Translations under genes and position numbers: made by a program
Notes under the pieces: model-generated
Told to the model about the DNA's origin: nothing
The model's database searches: none
What the model saw: the letters and a program-made list of their open reading frames with translations, nothing else
NCBI GenBank assembly: GCA_949317995.1
Contig: OX439044.1
Location: 52,780,166-52,844,165 of the forward strand
Reading direction: 5' to 3'
Source of the DNA: Acholoe squamosa
Taxonomy: Eukaryota > Annelida > Polychaeta > Phyllodocida > Polynoidae
Length of the DNA: 64,000 nucleotides
Shown: positions 25,501-34,959 of the stretch, in pieces
How the letters are laid out: each line of letters opens with the position of its first letter
Numbering within the stretch: the first letter of the stretch is position 1

Positions 25501-25700
25501 TGAGGTATGCAGGGACCCCTGCCATAGGGCAAGTTCTGAGAAAGTCGGGAGATTTCATGGATTATTGAGGGAGAGCTGGGGTGCTAAAAATCGGCCGAAA
25601 ATCGGCGATATTTTCGCAGAAATGCGCGATCGGTTAAAGGAAGAGGAGACGAAAGGCTCAGACTTCAAAACTTTCGAATGCATCATGATCATGAATACAC
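25501..25700 (+). other. Exon-like open segment, unidentified
   Basis: The frame is open from just after a TGA near 25498 to 25867. Its middle part (25575-25680) is unusually CpG-rich, with a helix-like residue pattern that includes NRPKIGDIFAEMRDRLKEEE. An arginine-proline pair five residues after a tryptophan, followed by a hydrophobic helix, faintly resembles the last subdomain of a tyrosine kinase, but the spacing is wrong. No splice site is convincing. It could equally be a chance ORF. Confidence 0.25.
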
Positions 25701-26358
25701 GGGGTGGGGGTGGACCCCTGGCCATAGTGCTGTCAGAGATGGGCGTACTGCAACTGCAGGTAGGGATCGAAATGCCACTTGAATTATTATTTTGTTTTAG
25801 GATATTGGTGGAACAATTCTCATTATCTTGTCGAGAGTACTGCCTTCCATTATCTCTTCACGTTTGAAACATTTTAGGACAGTGCTACATCTAGGCCTAG
25901 TGTAACATTCACATTAACCACTCTCACAACAGCTGAAGCAACACCTGAATTGACTAAACACATCCGAAGGACATGTCCCCAGACTGTTGATAAGAATGCA
26001 TAATCTGACCGTGGTATTTGATACACAGACAGACATTATTCTTGAACAGTGGTTGCTATAACATCTCTACAAAACACAATAACAGGCCTATTGAATATGA
26101 ATACGACCCTCTAAGTCTTCTGACAGATGGCTACATGGATTTTTGTTAAGAACACTAGTAGAGAATAGATACCCGGGGATAGATAGCTGGTGGGTGCTTT
26201 TACATCGATGGCTTTAGAGCAGTAACAAGCACTGACACTTAACCACCGGAGGGAGAAAGAATCAGACAGCTGCAGATAGAAGAGGAGAAAAATGGTGGGG
26301 AGCTGCTTTTGCCTTTCCAGACAGATAATGTCACGACCACACAGTCTCTCCCCTAGTT
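25701..26358. other. No recognised feature
   Basis: No repeat or coding pattern that I can support. Confidence 0.35.
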
Positions 26359-27211
26359 ATCACTGTTATGAGCTTGTGCAATATAACAGAAGTTTGTGTA
26401 ATATAGCAGAAAAGTTTTCTGTGAATCCACAGTAGAAAGTGCAGCATTCTCAAATACAGTGTTATTGTATAGTCACAAGTTTGTACCAGTATGATTATCC
26501 TACATGACTGGCCATCGTGCTGTCCTTACTACATATCTCAACTTGGTCGGGCGACCCAAATGCAATGACCATAACATTACAATCTGGTGTATATTTGCAG
26601 CAAATCTACTGGAACAATAGCTGCCAGCAACCTTTGCTATACAATGACAGTACTATGGTTTACAGTAGAAGTTACTCTAGATCAACAGGAAATGTTGCTG
26701 TGCCTTTACAGCAAATCAGTCAATCAACTGGAACCATAGCTACCAGCAACTTTTGCTTAAGATGTACAGTACTTACTACTTACAGTGTAGAGCATCTAGC
26801 AGTCTCTTTTGTACCTCTTGCTATAATTCTAGACCCATAGTTTCCGTAAATTTACAGTATTAGTTGCTTGAGCCTCAGTTGCAAGCAAAGGTTTCTGTAA
26901 ATTTACAGTATATATTCTATTGTTCATATAGAGCAAAGCATGCTGTTAATTCACATTAAATATTATTGTTTATTTTCAAGACACTTTCTCTGTAATTTTA
27001 CAACACATTTTGCTGTTAATTTAAAGAATATGCTTATGTAGATCTGACTGATCTTGCTGCATGATCACAGTGATTATTATTGTATGATTACTGTAGATCG
27101 TGCTGTGAAATTACAGTGACTCACCTCTGTAGATTTACAGCAAAAGGTACTGGAACTAGAGTTGCCATCAACATAGTGCTGTAGAATAACCCTGGCTATA
27201 ACTAACAGTGA
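26359..27211 (+). repeat. Dispersed repeat rich in CTGTAAATTTACAG palindromes, copy 1
   Basis: Continuous copy of the sequence found in two pieces at 52663-52812 and 55276-55670. Shared anchors are GAGAAAGTGCA / GTAGAAAGTGCA, GTTTGTACC, CTGTAAATTTACAGTAT, TGCTGTTAATTCACA, GCATGATCACAG and ACTAACAGTG at the end. The open frame at 26517-26840 lies inside it and is probably fortuitous. Confidence 0.75.
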
Positions 27212-27379
27212 TACTGCACAGAATTATGGAAATCGTGCCACTTCATTCTGATACATCTACTCACTCTTTGTCATCTCTAAATTGAAAGTTTCATTCCCAT
27301 CCTAATCCATAGACGCATTGGTTAATGGTCGATCTAGAATGCAAATTGATTCCATTCAGTTCTGCCTTTTTAAGAATGG

Positions 27380-27385
27380 AAGAAT
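27380..27385 (+). repeat. 6 bp target site duplication, left
   Basis: AAGAAT directly before the AGTAGTATATAAT start of the 10 kb element. Exactly repeated at 37446-37451, directly after the element. Confidence 0.85.
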
Positions 27386-27850
27386 AGTAGTATATAATGT
27401 ATCGGAATGTGACTATAGCTAACTACAGGATATTACTCACTGGGGATGCAGCCAATCAGCGTCCTCCATTTGGTCATGTGACCTGGACCCCCGTGGTGGG
27501 CACCTCATTTGCATAATAGACCACGCCCCTTAGCCAATCAGAGCCCTCCATTTGGTCATGTGACCCTCATTTACATAATAGGCCACACCCCTTTATGCTA
27601 ATGAGACCTCATTTGCATAATAGACCACGCTCCCTTTATCACGTAACCTAGACCCCCTGTGGAGTGATTTCCAAATGGAGGTCTCTGATTGGCTAATGGT
27701 CTAGGTCACATGACCCGATTATGTAAATGGGGTTGCCCAACCAAGTGACCTCCCTCATTTGTAAACAACACGTGATCTAGCCAAGTGACTTAACCATGTC
27801 GTCTCTTATTTGTAAACAATGGATCACGTGACCTCATTAGTATAAAGGTT
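27386..27850 (+). repeat. Left terminal inverted repeat and regulatory-site array
   Basis: The outer ~100 bp match the right end directly. Further in, both ends consist of shuffled copies of the same modules: CCATTTGGTCATGTGACC (E-box-like), CTCATTTGCATAATAGACC (perfect octamer ATTTGCAT at 27507-27514 and 27611-27618) and TAGCCAATCAG (CCAAT box), plus CACGTGA words. A TATAAAGG at 27841 sits at the inner border. Confidence 0.8.
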
Positions 27851-27943
27851 AGAGGTGAATGTGTGTGTAAAAAGGCAAGCACTTACCAAACAAATTTATT
27901 TTATTTTTTTTTATTTTGATAAATAATATTTACACATCATTAT

Positions 27944-28276
27944 TTACAAGTTGCTAAATACAAGTTCACACTCTCTACATAACATAGAATATCGGAGAGG
28001 ACCATGACAGAACCCACACATTGAGATGTACACATTCAACTTTTGTTTGTCATAATTCAGACTGTATATGGTGTAATCTTGGTGTACAACTTTGGAGCAA
28101 GTACCCTCTTGAAATGAAGGATAGGTGTAAGCCATATTTCCCATCCACATCTCATCGATATTACAAGTGAAATCCACTGAAGAACTATACCAAGTACCCC
28201 ATTCAGTTTGTCTGGACATGATACCTCTCAGTTGAGCGGCTGGTACACCGGGGTAAGGAACTTTACTACACAACAT
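27944..28276 (-). CDS. Unidentified 110-residue protein, first minus gene of the 10 kb element
   Basis: Open frame of 110 codons directly inside the left inverted repeat. It has evenly distributed residues, several tryptophans, and cysteines near its C-terminus (CGFCHGPLRY then MLCREC), which could bind zinc. The frame stays open about 19 codons upstream of the first ATG, to a TAG near 28335. A donor-like AAGGTAAATAC sits about 40 bases above that, so a short upstream exon is possible. TATA-like TTATAAAA lies on the minus strand near 28390. The downstream stretch 27895-27915 supplies AATAAA on the minus strand as a poly(A) signal. It resembles no family I know. A viral-type accessory protein is an inference from context only. 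Confidence 0.45.
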   Translation of the reverse strand: MLCSKVPYPGVPAAQLRGIMSRQTEWGTWYSSSVDFTCNIDEMWMGNMAYTYPSFQEGTCSKVVHQDYTIYSLNYDKQKLNVYISMCGFCHGPLRYSMLCRECELVFSNL

Positions 28277-28507
28277 TCGGTCAACACTACAATGTATTCT
28301 AGGATGTCTGTTTGCAAAGCTAATACTTTTCCAATGAATCTAGGTTCTTTTCAGTAAGTATTTACCTTGTTTGCCAGTATATCCATATTTTATAACCTTG
28401 AGCCCATAGAGGACACATGTGTGGTAAAGTATTCTATTAGTTAGAGTTATGAGTTATTATGTGGGTCCACTGGAAATAAAACTTAACGAAGGAATTCATT
28501 TTATTTT

Positions 28508-29053
28508 TTATTTGATTTTAACATATACCACCTTTTTGATGAGGTTCTCGACATGGAATTGATATATCACTATAGCTTTGTCTGTGGTGGTACCATCCAC
28601 TCTTTGAAATACATGTTCGAAACACACACTCAATGAATCAAATACAGCATTAGAAACAAAAACTTTATGAACACCTTGGTTTAACAACGGTACCTTAAAG
28701 AACAACACATCTGATGTATCTATTAATTTCCTTCGAAGGTTCGACCTCTAGGCTATTTCACAGTGTTGTGTTTTTTCTTTGCTGCAAATTATTTTACTGT
28801 ACATGGTGTTTCCTTTTAACTTGCAACAGTATGACAAGTAACTAATGCAATCGTCAGTGTCTGCGTTAGCTGTAGTTGCACCAGCACAGTCTTCTCCAGC
28901 GTGAGGGTGATCATCATCATCAGCAGCAGCAGTATTAGCAGCAGCAGCATCACCATCAGCAGCAGCAGCAGCAGTAGTAGCAGAACCATAGGATATCGGT
29001 AGGTAGTAAGGACATATATGAGACCCACCATCAACAGTAGCACCAACGTCAGC

Positions 29054-29085
<32 letters not shown>

Positions 29086-29412
29086 GCGTAGTAAACGCTA
29101 CACCACGTGGGTCGTAAAAACAAAAGCAGCTGCGGTAGCATCTTGAACAGTAGAAAAAGAAGCTGAAGCTGTAGTGTAGACGGTCTTTTACTCATGGTGA
29201 GGGTTAAAGAGAAAGTGTGAGTGAGCAGTAACAGCAGCAGTAGCAGCAGCAGCAGCAGCAGTAGCAGCAGCAGCAGGCATAATAAACGCTACATCACATG
29301 AGTCGTAAGCAAAAGCAGCTGCGGTAGCATCTTGAACAGTAGAAAAAGTAGCTGAAGCCTTGGTTCTTTTTATGTCCCTCAAGAGCTGTAGTGTAGTCGG
29401 TCTTTTACTCAT
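28508..29412 (-). pseudogene. Broken Ala/Asp-rich gene of the 10 kb element
   Basis: The minus strand shows a textbook start: GTATATAAGG near 29456-29466, then an ATG at 29412 opening MSKRPTTLQLLRDIKRTKA and an alanine-rich tract. The frame stops at 29188. A partial tandem duplication of the 5' UTR, start and early codons follows at about 29090-29225, with a missing segment and a small indel. Beyond it, a frame with alanine runs and DDDDHPHAGED-type acidic text stays open to a TAG near 28745. The same frame continues after the TAG to 28508 with ordinary-looking protein (RRKLIDTSDVLFFKVPLLNQ). Minus-strand AATAAA lies near 28490-28500. I read this as one gene damaged by duplication, frameshift and a stop; a spliced gene is the alternative. 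Function unknown. Confidence 0.45.
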
Positions 29413-29455
29413 GGTGAGGGTTAAAGAGAAAGTGTGAGTGAATTAAATTTTCTTT

Positions 29456-29470
29456 CTCCCTTATATACTC
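29456..29470 (-). promoter_or_regulatory. TATA box of the Ala-rich gene
   Basis: Minus-strand GAGTATATAAGGGAG lies about 45 bases upstream of the ATG at 29412, the normal distance for a short leader. Confidence 0.65.
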
Positions 29471-30469
29471 CTATGGAGATAAACCCTTTACTGTAGCTTG
29501 AATAGATGAAAGGTGGCTTTGACATTAAATCCCCTGTTAACAAGGGGGGGTTAAAAATAAGGAATTTCATAATACCTTACACCTGTAAACCATATTAAGA
29601 TAGTTATCACAGTTTTAACTCTCTGTAATCCCACCAAATACAGTTATCACAATACCTTTCCACCTCTTTGATGTTGCTACACAGAATGGAAGGGATCACC
29701 TGTAATCCCACAAAATACACATGTCACAGTGTCTTTCCTCCATTGTTTTACTTTGATCCTCATACTCCTAATGAGCGACATTGTTTTACACCTGTAAGCC
29801 ACATTAAGATATTTATCACAGTTTCTAACACCTGTAATCTCACCAAGATTCCTATTTTCAGTTGGATACTCCCCATAGATAAATCCCTTAGATAATTAAG
29901 TGTGGTTGATCCCAGAGGGAAAAGATAAAAGACTTAAAAGGATCTGATCCTCCTTTGGTAGGGTGTTTGTCCCCTGTTGTTAACCACCCCCTGTAGTTTT
30001 GTATACAGACTTTGAACGCTTTAATCACCTGATGACCCATAATTCCATTATACATGTAAGTCGTATTCAGGTAGTTAACACAGTTGTTACACCTGTTATC
30101 CCACCTGATACACTTAATCCAAAAACATTTTTCCCTTTTCATGTTGATTAATCCGGTCTGAAAGGATCCAGGTGAAAACAGGATTAAGTTTCCCTCTCAG
30201 TTATATAAATTGTAATGAGTAAGCCAATCAAAACACTTTGACTTATATTTTTCCCTGTTGTTATCCACCCCTGTAGTTTTTGTATACAGACTTTGAACAC
30301 CTTAATCTTCTAATGATTCATAATCCTCTTATACATGTAAGACATATTATGGTAACTATCACAGTTATCACCTGTTATCCCACCTGATACACTTATCTCA
30401 AAAAGCATTTTTCCCTTTTTCATGTTAATTAATCCAGGGGTGGAAGGAGCCAGGTGAAAACGCGATTAG
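29471..30469. repeat. Tandemly duplicated intergenic promoter block
   Basis: 29968-30213 and 30250-30468 (continued at 30689-30712) are diverged direct copies: CCTGTTGTTA-CC, TATACAGACTTTGAAC, ACACCTGTTATCCCACC-TGATACACTTA, CCAGGTGAAAAC and CTCTCAGTTATATAAA occur in the same order. Shorter fragments of the motif ACACCTGTAA-CC...CACCAA recur at 29575, 29690 and 29790. No gene was seen here; it separates divergent promoters at 29460 (minus) and 30705 (plus). Confidence 0.7.
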
Positions 30470-30684
30470 CCCGTTGAGGGCTAGCATCGACTATAGTCGA
30501 CACCATAGCAGGCCTAGCGTTGACTATAGTCAACACCATGGTAGGCCTAGCGCTGACTATAGTCAATGCCCATTATATCAGATTAATATAGGAATTGAAA
30601 ATAGGCTCGACCTCTAGGAACTATACTTTTTTCAGAGGCTGTCCCCATGGCGTAGGCAACAAATTTTGCTCTGCCCTTAAAGGG
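30470..30684. mobile_element. piggyBac-like MITE with 33 bp palindrome array
   Basis: Starts CCCGTTGAGGG and ends CCCTTAAAGGG, flanked by TTAG on both sides (30466-30469, 30685-30688). The duplicated promoter block supplies the empty site: the other copy reads straight through TTAA at 30184-30187. CCC...GGG ends at a 4 bp TTAN site are typical of piggyBac-class elements. Inside, CGACTATAGTCG, TTGACTATAGTCAA and TGACTATAGTCA palindromes recur every 33 bp, joined by CACCATRGYAGGCCTAGCG. Confidence 0.7.
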
Positions 30685-30699
30685 TTAGATCATTCTCTC

Positions 30700-30712
30700 A
30701 GCTATATAAAGA
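30700..30712 (+). promoter_or_regulatory. TATA box
   Basis: AGCTATATAAAGAGC, the same layout as CACTATATAAAGAGAC at 36368 and 36497. It was pushed 220 bp away from its upstream duplicate block by the MITE at 30470-30684. Confidence 0.6.
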
Positions 30713-30734
30713 GCCCTGATTTTTCTTGGAAGAG

Positions 30735-31220
30735 TAGATCACATCCACTCTCAACATCAGCGATAGCAGGGGCAGCAAAAGCAGGAGCATGTGTAGCGGA
30801 AGGAGCAAGTGCAGTGACAGCACCGGCAGGTGTATGTGTAGTAGGAGGATGTGTAGCAGCAGCAGCAACAACAGCAGCAGCAGCAGTAAGTACAGCAACA
30901 GCGACAGTAGTAGCTAGTAGTAAGAGTAGCAGCAGTGACAGCAGCAGTAGTAGCAGCAGGAGCAATAACAGCAACAGAAGTAGTAGTAGCAGCAGCAGCA
31001 GCAGCATCAGTAGCAGCAACAGGTGTAGTAACAACTGCAACACCAGTAGTAGAATAGTAGGTGGAGGTACAACAGCGTAGTAGGTGTAGGAAGTAGCAGC
31101 AGCAGCAGCAGTAGTAGTTTTAGTAGTAGTAGCCACAGCAGCAGTAGTAGAAGTAGTAGTAGCAGCAACAGCAGCAGTAGCGGTAGATGATAATCATAGT
31201 AGCAATAATAGTAGTAGTAT
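30735..31220 (+). other. CAG/GTA-rich possible coding region
   Basis: Downstream of the TATA box at 30705 the plus strand is a purine-rich run of CAG, AGT and GTA triplets. One frame is open across the TATA and on to 31080, reading alanine- then serine-rich with cysteines. Another frame starts with ATG at 30789 and stops at 30915. Because the sequence is nearly triplet-repetitive, neither can be called a gene with confidence. The alanine-rich tracts of the minus gene at 28508-29412 are built from the same triplets, so the two may share an origin. Confidence 0.35.
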
Positions 31221-31297
31221 TAGTAGGTGTAACAGAGAAAATATCAGTATTACCCCTGTAGGCTACTTGGAGAGTTACTAACACCCGGCGCCAGGGC

Positions 31298-31561
31298 CCT
31301 GTCTTTCCTTATCTTACGGACAGATACGGACGTCCGTACGTCAAATACGGACCTCCCTATGTTGGTAAATCAAATACGGCTAGGGGGGGTACCAGGTGGT
31401 ATCCTAAAAGTGACATATGGACATCCGTATGTGACATACGGACGTCCATATGTGATATACGGACGTCCATATGTGACATATGGACGTCCGTATGTGTGGT
31501 CCATATCTGATATTATTCTGTATCATTTTAATACATTCTAACATAAGGAAAGACAGGCCCC
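31298..31561. mobile_element. MITE with 21 bp-period palindromes
   Basis: GGGCCCTGTCTTTCCTTAT at the left is inverted at the right as ATAAGGAAAGACAGGCCC. CCAG precedes the left end and follows the right end, a possible 4 bp duplication. Inside, four direct 21 bp units start at 31412, 31433, 31454 and 31475. Each is a near-perfect palindrome around GGACGTCC (first unit GGACATCC). Related TACGGACGTCCGTA occurs near 31326-31340. Confidence 0.75.
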
Positions 31562-31569
31562 AGTACTGG

Positions 31570-32183
31570 CTATAAAAACCCTCATTTCCAGTAAGTCTTT
31601 CTTTTCATATGAAGTTATAACTTGTCTCTTGTGTTGCTCACAAGTGGTCTTTGAAGTACAGTGCTAAAAATTGGGAATTAAGTAGGTACCTAATTGGGAG
31701 AAGTCAGTCAGTGTACTATACTATAGAGTGTGGAACATGAGGAGGTACCTGCTGTATTATTAGTATACTAACCATATTCGGGTTAAAATTGTTGTTACCA
31801 CTTCATTCTACCAACATGCAAGCAGTAGTTGTTCTGGTAGCACAAATTTTTGGATCGATTTTTAAGTTATTTTCAACGACTAAGTGGTGTGGAGTGTTAA
31901 ACCTTATATAGAGCAAAGAAAAAGGTGATTTTAAAATTTCTTCTTATTCTTTTTGTTGGTGACTCCCCAATTACAACACACGGTTCGTCGTCCTAAATCA
32001 GGAAAGCAAATTGTATGTAGCTGTCAGCTACTACAAGGGTAAAAACGTCATCCACATGCGCAGGTACAAAGGATCCCAAAAGACTCTAACACAGGTCGGT
32101 GTGACACTTTTAAACAAGGGGGCTTAAAGAACTGGGTTACAAAAAAAGAAGAGATTATCCTTGAATTTCTTGATAGAATTTGA
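31570..32183 (+). pseudogene. PC4-like transcriptional coactivator gene, frameshifted
   Basis: GGCTATAAAAACC at 31572 is a TATA box. From 31963 the plus strand is open to a TAA at 32129-32131 with text such as KLYVAVSYYKGKNVIHMRRY. The overlapping next frame, ending at 32183, continues with LKNWVTKKEEIILEFLDRI. Together they follow the PC4 (p15) single-stranded-DNA-binding fold in order: a strand-rich R/KYVxV...FKGKxxIDIREY half, then a G-x-S/T-L strand and a C-terminal helix. The break is at the G run 32118-32122, so one base was lost or gained there. An in-frame ATG at 31816 opens about 30 codons but is separated from the domain by TAG and TGA, which would need an intron. PC4-type proteins occur in eukaryotes and in several large DNA viruses. 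The family call is my inference by eye. Confidence 0.55.
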
Positions 32184-32823
32184 TTGAGATGTGGTTTTAT
32201 ATGTCCTGTATGTAGGTGTATATACTTTGTGTAGATATGTTGTGTATATAGGTAGAGGTAGATAGATAGAAAGAAAGAAAGATAAATAGATGAATAGATA
32301 GATAAATAGATAGTTATTGAAAAAAAAAATCTCTTCACATATAAGTAACTCAGTGAAAATAGATCAACATATCTGGTTTTTCTTTTAAAACCAAAAAGTC
32401 AGGGCAATTCTACTTCTACTACCTATGGTTGACATGTGTTTCCCATCCTTTGATTTATAAATGATATAAAATACAATGCTCCTAGATTACAGAGAGAACG
32501 ACCTGCAGTTTTTAGGGAATTAAATAAAAAAGATAAGAATGGTATGTGGTTGCCATGTCTAGGCAAAGCATGGGACACTTAATTTTGGTCATGGTTATAA
32601 TAGAGCTTGAATTGTGTCACGTCTAAAAACGTGTCCAGTTTTTTTTCCACTTACGCCCTATCATTTTTCCAATTGATCAAAATAATTTGTTTAAATAACC
32701 CATCCTATTTGGCTTTTAAACAGTTGTTCCCCCCTTTTATGTTGCCGACAGACTATTGATAGGTGACCCTGCCCACTAGAGCGTGAATGCACCACCCCCT
32801 CATTACTACAATTTACTTATGAT
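32184..32823. other. Intergenic with AGAT/GAAA simple repeats and a short coding-like remnant
   Basis: AGATAGATAGAAAGAAAG-type repeats occupy 32258-32315. On the plus strand about 42 codons ending near 32580 read like protein (PRLQRERPAVFRELNKKDKN) but start after a stop and have no ATG. They may be an isolated exon fragment. Confidence 0.35.
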
Positions 32824-33332
32824 TTACAAATGGGGGTACTCTATAGAACCCCTGAAGGGTGTTCCTCCACAACAGACAGCGTAGATCTCCCTAACATACA
32901 CCCCATTCATTGCCCTAACCGGTACTTGTGAAACTGTCACCTCCTTTAAAAAGGTGTAATCAATGTAACACTCATTGATAACTACATCAGCTTATTCCAA
33001 ATGCGTAAAAAGCCGTATAAATGTAAAGTCTACAACGTTTAACAGTGTTTTGGAACAAAAATAAGATCATATATATGCAAAGTCCGATCCAATTTAGACC
33101 CAAAAATGATTAAATACCACCAAGTTTTTTCACTACAGGACTAGCGCCTCCATCTGGTGGCAAACAGTGGTACTACTACTCATAGTACTGTATGCATCAC
33201 TGATGCATTGAGTCGATATCTTTAATTCAAAAAGGGTGGTTCTGTAGAGCGTAAGAAAAGCTAGCTGTAAGGGGTGACGCTCCGTTTGGTTGGAACGTGC
33301 AGACTGAACTGAACCTTGGTGGCTAGATTCAT
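32824..33332 (-). CDS. Probable spliced gene, repeat unit A
   Basis: The minus strand from 32991 down to a TAA at 32824-32826 is open for 56 codons with strong protein character (NECYIDYTFLKEV, VYVREIYAVCCGGTPF). It has no ATG at its start. The boundary reads TTTGGAATAAG before CTGATG, which could be a splice acceptor. Upstream, TATA-like GCTATAAAGGCT (33384-33395, minus) precedes an ATG at 33332 opening NLATKVQFSLHVPTKRS and a stop after 23 codons. The acceptor-side exon is paralogous to 34028-34218. Function unknown; the exon join is not established. Confidence 0.4.
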
Positions 33333-33383
33333 AATGGGGAGGTTTACATGTAACTCCGAAATCAGTTTTGAAAAAATGGTGTA

Positions 33384-33395
33384 GCCTTTATAGCG
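33384..33395 (-). promoter_or_regulatory. TATA-like box
   Basis: Minus-strand GCTATAAAGGCT about 55 bases upstream of the ATG at 33332. Confidence 0.45.
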
Positions 33396-33623
33396 AGGCT
33401 AATGCGAAGATTATTTATGTATGATTGTGAATTTTAAATCACTGTAGTTCATATAACACTTATCCAGGTAGTATTAAGCTGTGTTGTGTTAAATAAAATC
33501 AGAAGCTATACATCTATAATGCATTTGGTTGTGCGTATACTACATTAGGAAGTATAGAAGACTTATGTTGCTGCCACCTGGTGGTGAATGATTTATTAAA
33601 CCATTGTCGTAAAGTAACTTAAG

Positions 33624-33725
33624 ATGGCGCCACTTTTTCTATTTGAGAAAACCATTTCATCAATGAAACATGTATTTCATCGCGATAAATTCAACTTTGT
33701 GTGTAGACGTTTGATCATAGTTTAA
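33624..33725 (+). CDS. Short ORF with overlapping poly(A) signal
   Basis: AAGATGG gives a good start context at 33624. The frame runs 33 codons (MAPLFLFEKTISSMKHVFHR onward) to TAA at 33723-33725, and AATAAA overlaps the stop at 33724-33729. Compact stop/poly(A) overlap is usual in small DNA viruses. It could also be a last exon or chance. Confidence 0.3.
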   Translation: MAPLFLFEKTISSMKHVFHRDKFNFVCRRLIIV

Positions 33726-34027
33726 TAAAGAAGCATGTTGTCAGACATGTCTTAATGTCCCAACAAAGTATGTGTTTATCATTAATAATGTGGAATATAC
33801 AGCTGTTTTGTTTACACTACCATTTTAATGGCACTATATTTATGACAAGTACCATGCATCTGTATGTCCAAATACACACCCCACCCCTCTCATTGCACTG
33901 AGAGAGAAGGTGGGGTAGCTTTTTGGTGGGCACTAGCAGCCTTGACTGATTCACGGTTGAGGCCCCCTCTTTATAAAGGGGGGGTGTAGTGACCCTCACT
34001 ACTATCTTGACTAATTTAGTCGAGAAG

Positions 34028-34440
34028 TTGTGACCCCACAATAGACAGCGTTGACCTCAGTACCATACCCGCTGAGGTCCAATGCCCCAATTGAACCAAA
34101 GGTAATAAATAGTTCCTCAACTTCTCACTAGGTGGTGTTACTAGGGGTTAGGTTGGACTATTTGCTCACCATACACGCATTCATCAATGTAAATTGGACC
34201 GACATCGCTGGTGTACTATATTAATTTCATTTAGGTATTATATAAAAAATACAGACCTAACGGCTGAAGTGGTTTCACTCGCAAAAAAAAGCTTCAGGTA
34301 GGCTATAAACAAGGTCAACATTGGCTGACACCTTTTTGGTAAATGTCAAAGTTTAACAAGTAGTATTAACTGTGGATGATGTGAGTGTGGGCGCTGCTTA
34401 GGCGGCTGGTCACCATCCATAGCGATGAGGCTACCATAAG
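34028..34440 (-). pseudogene. Repeat unit B of the minus-strand gene family
   Basis: TACACCAG before CGATGTCGG (near 34212) resembles a splice acceptor. The following frame opens like unit A (PIYIDECVYGEQ) and then meets TAG/TAA. A later frame carries SGYGTEVNAVYCGVTTSRLN, aligned with VYVREIYAVCCGG of unit A. Upstream, ACTTTGACATTTACCAAAAAG then GTGTCAGCC aligns with the donor region of unit C. An ATG near 34420 opens DGDQPPKQRPHSHHPQ. Stops show that this copy is damaged or that more introns exist. Confidence 0.35.
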
Positions 34441-34959
34441 CCAGGCATCAGTTACTAGTGCTATAACAGCCTGTTTTTACAGGTTAGACTATTACGGCAC
34501 ACTGGCCCAACTGTCTCAGTAATGTAATACTGAGGGAAACGCTGTCACTGGGTAAAACGCTGTCATAGGTTCTATACAGAACCACCCCTTTTAACCAAAG
34601 TTAATCATCTTCTTTATCATGGTGTGCATGATGCTTCATTTAGCACATCATGCTGTTTGTGTTGCATTTATATCATACCGTAACAGTGTGTTTAAGTGCC
34701 AGGGTATAGTGGGATTGAATTCAATCAGCACCCAGGGACTTATACACACACACTATATCCATGGTTTTTGTATTTTCCCACTAGTTGCCCCCACTATGTA
34801 CTGTGGAGGAGATTTCGGTCAGCATTCATGTAAACCGAGATGTAATGATAGCTTATCTCTGTGTAAACCTGTGCGAATTTGGTTTAGTCATTGCTAAAAA
34901 ATTCAGACTTTACATCTGTATTGGATTTAACCAATAAAAAAAAGGTGTAAATGTAATAT

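Noticed and set aside
30698-31136. Minus-strand poly-Leu and Ala-rich frames opposite the CAG-rich block
   Set aside because: Shadows of a near-triplet repeat. If anything is translated it is the plus strand downstream of the TATA box at 30705.
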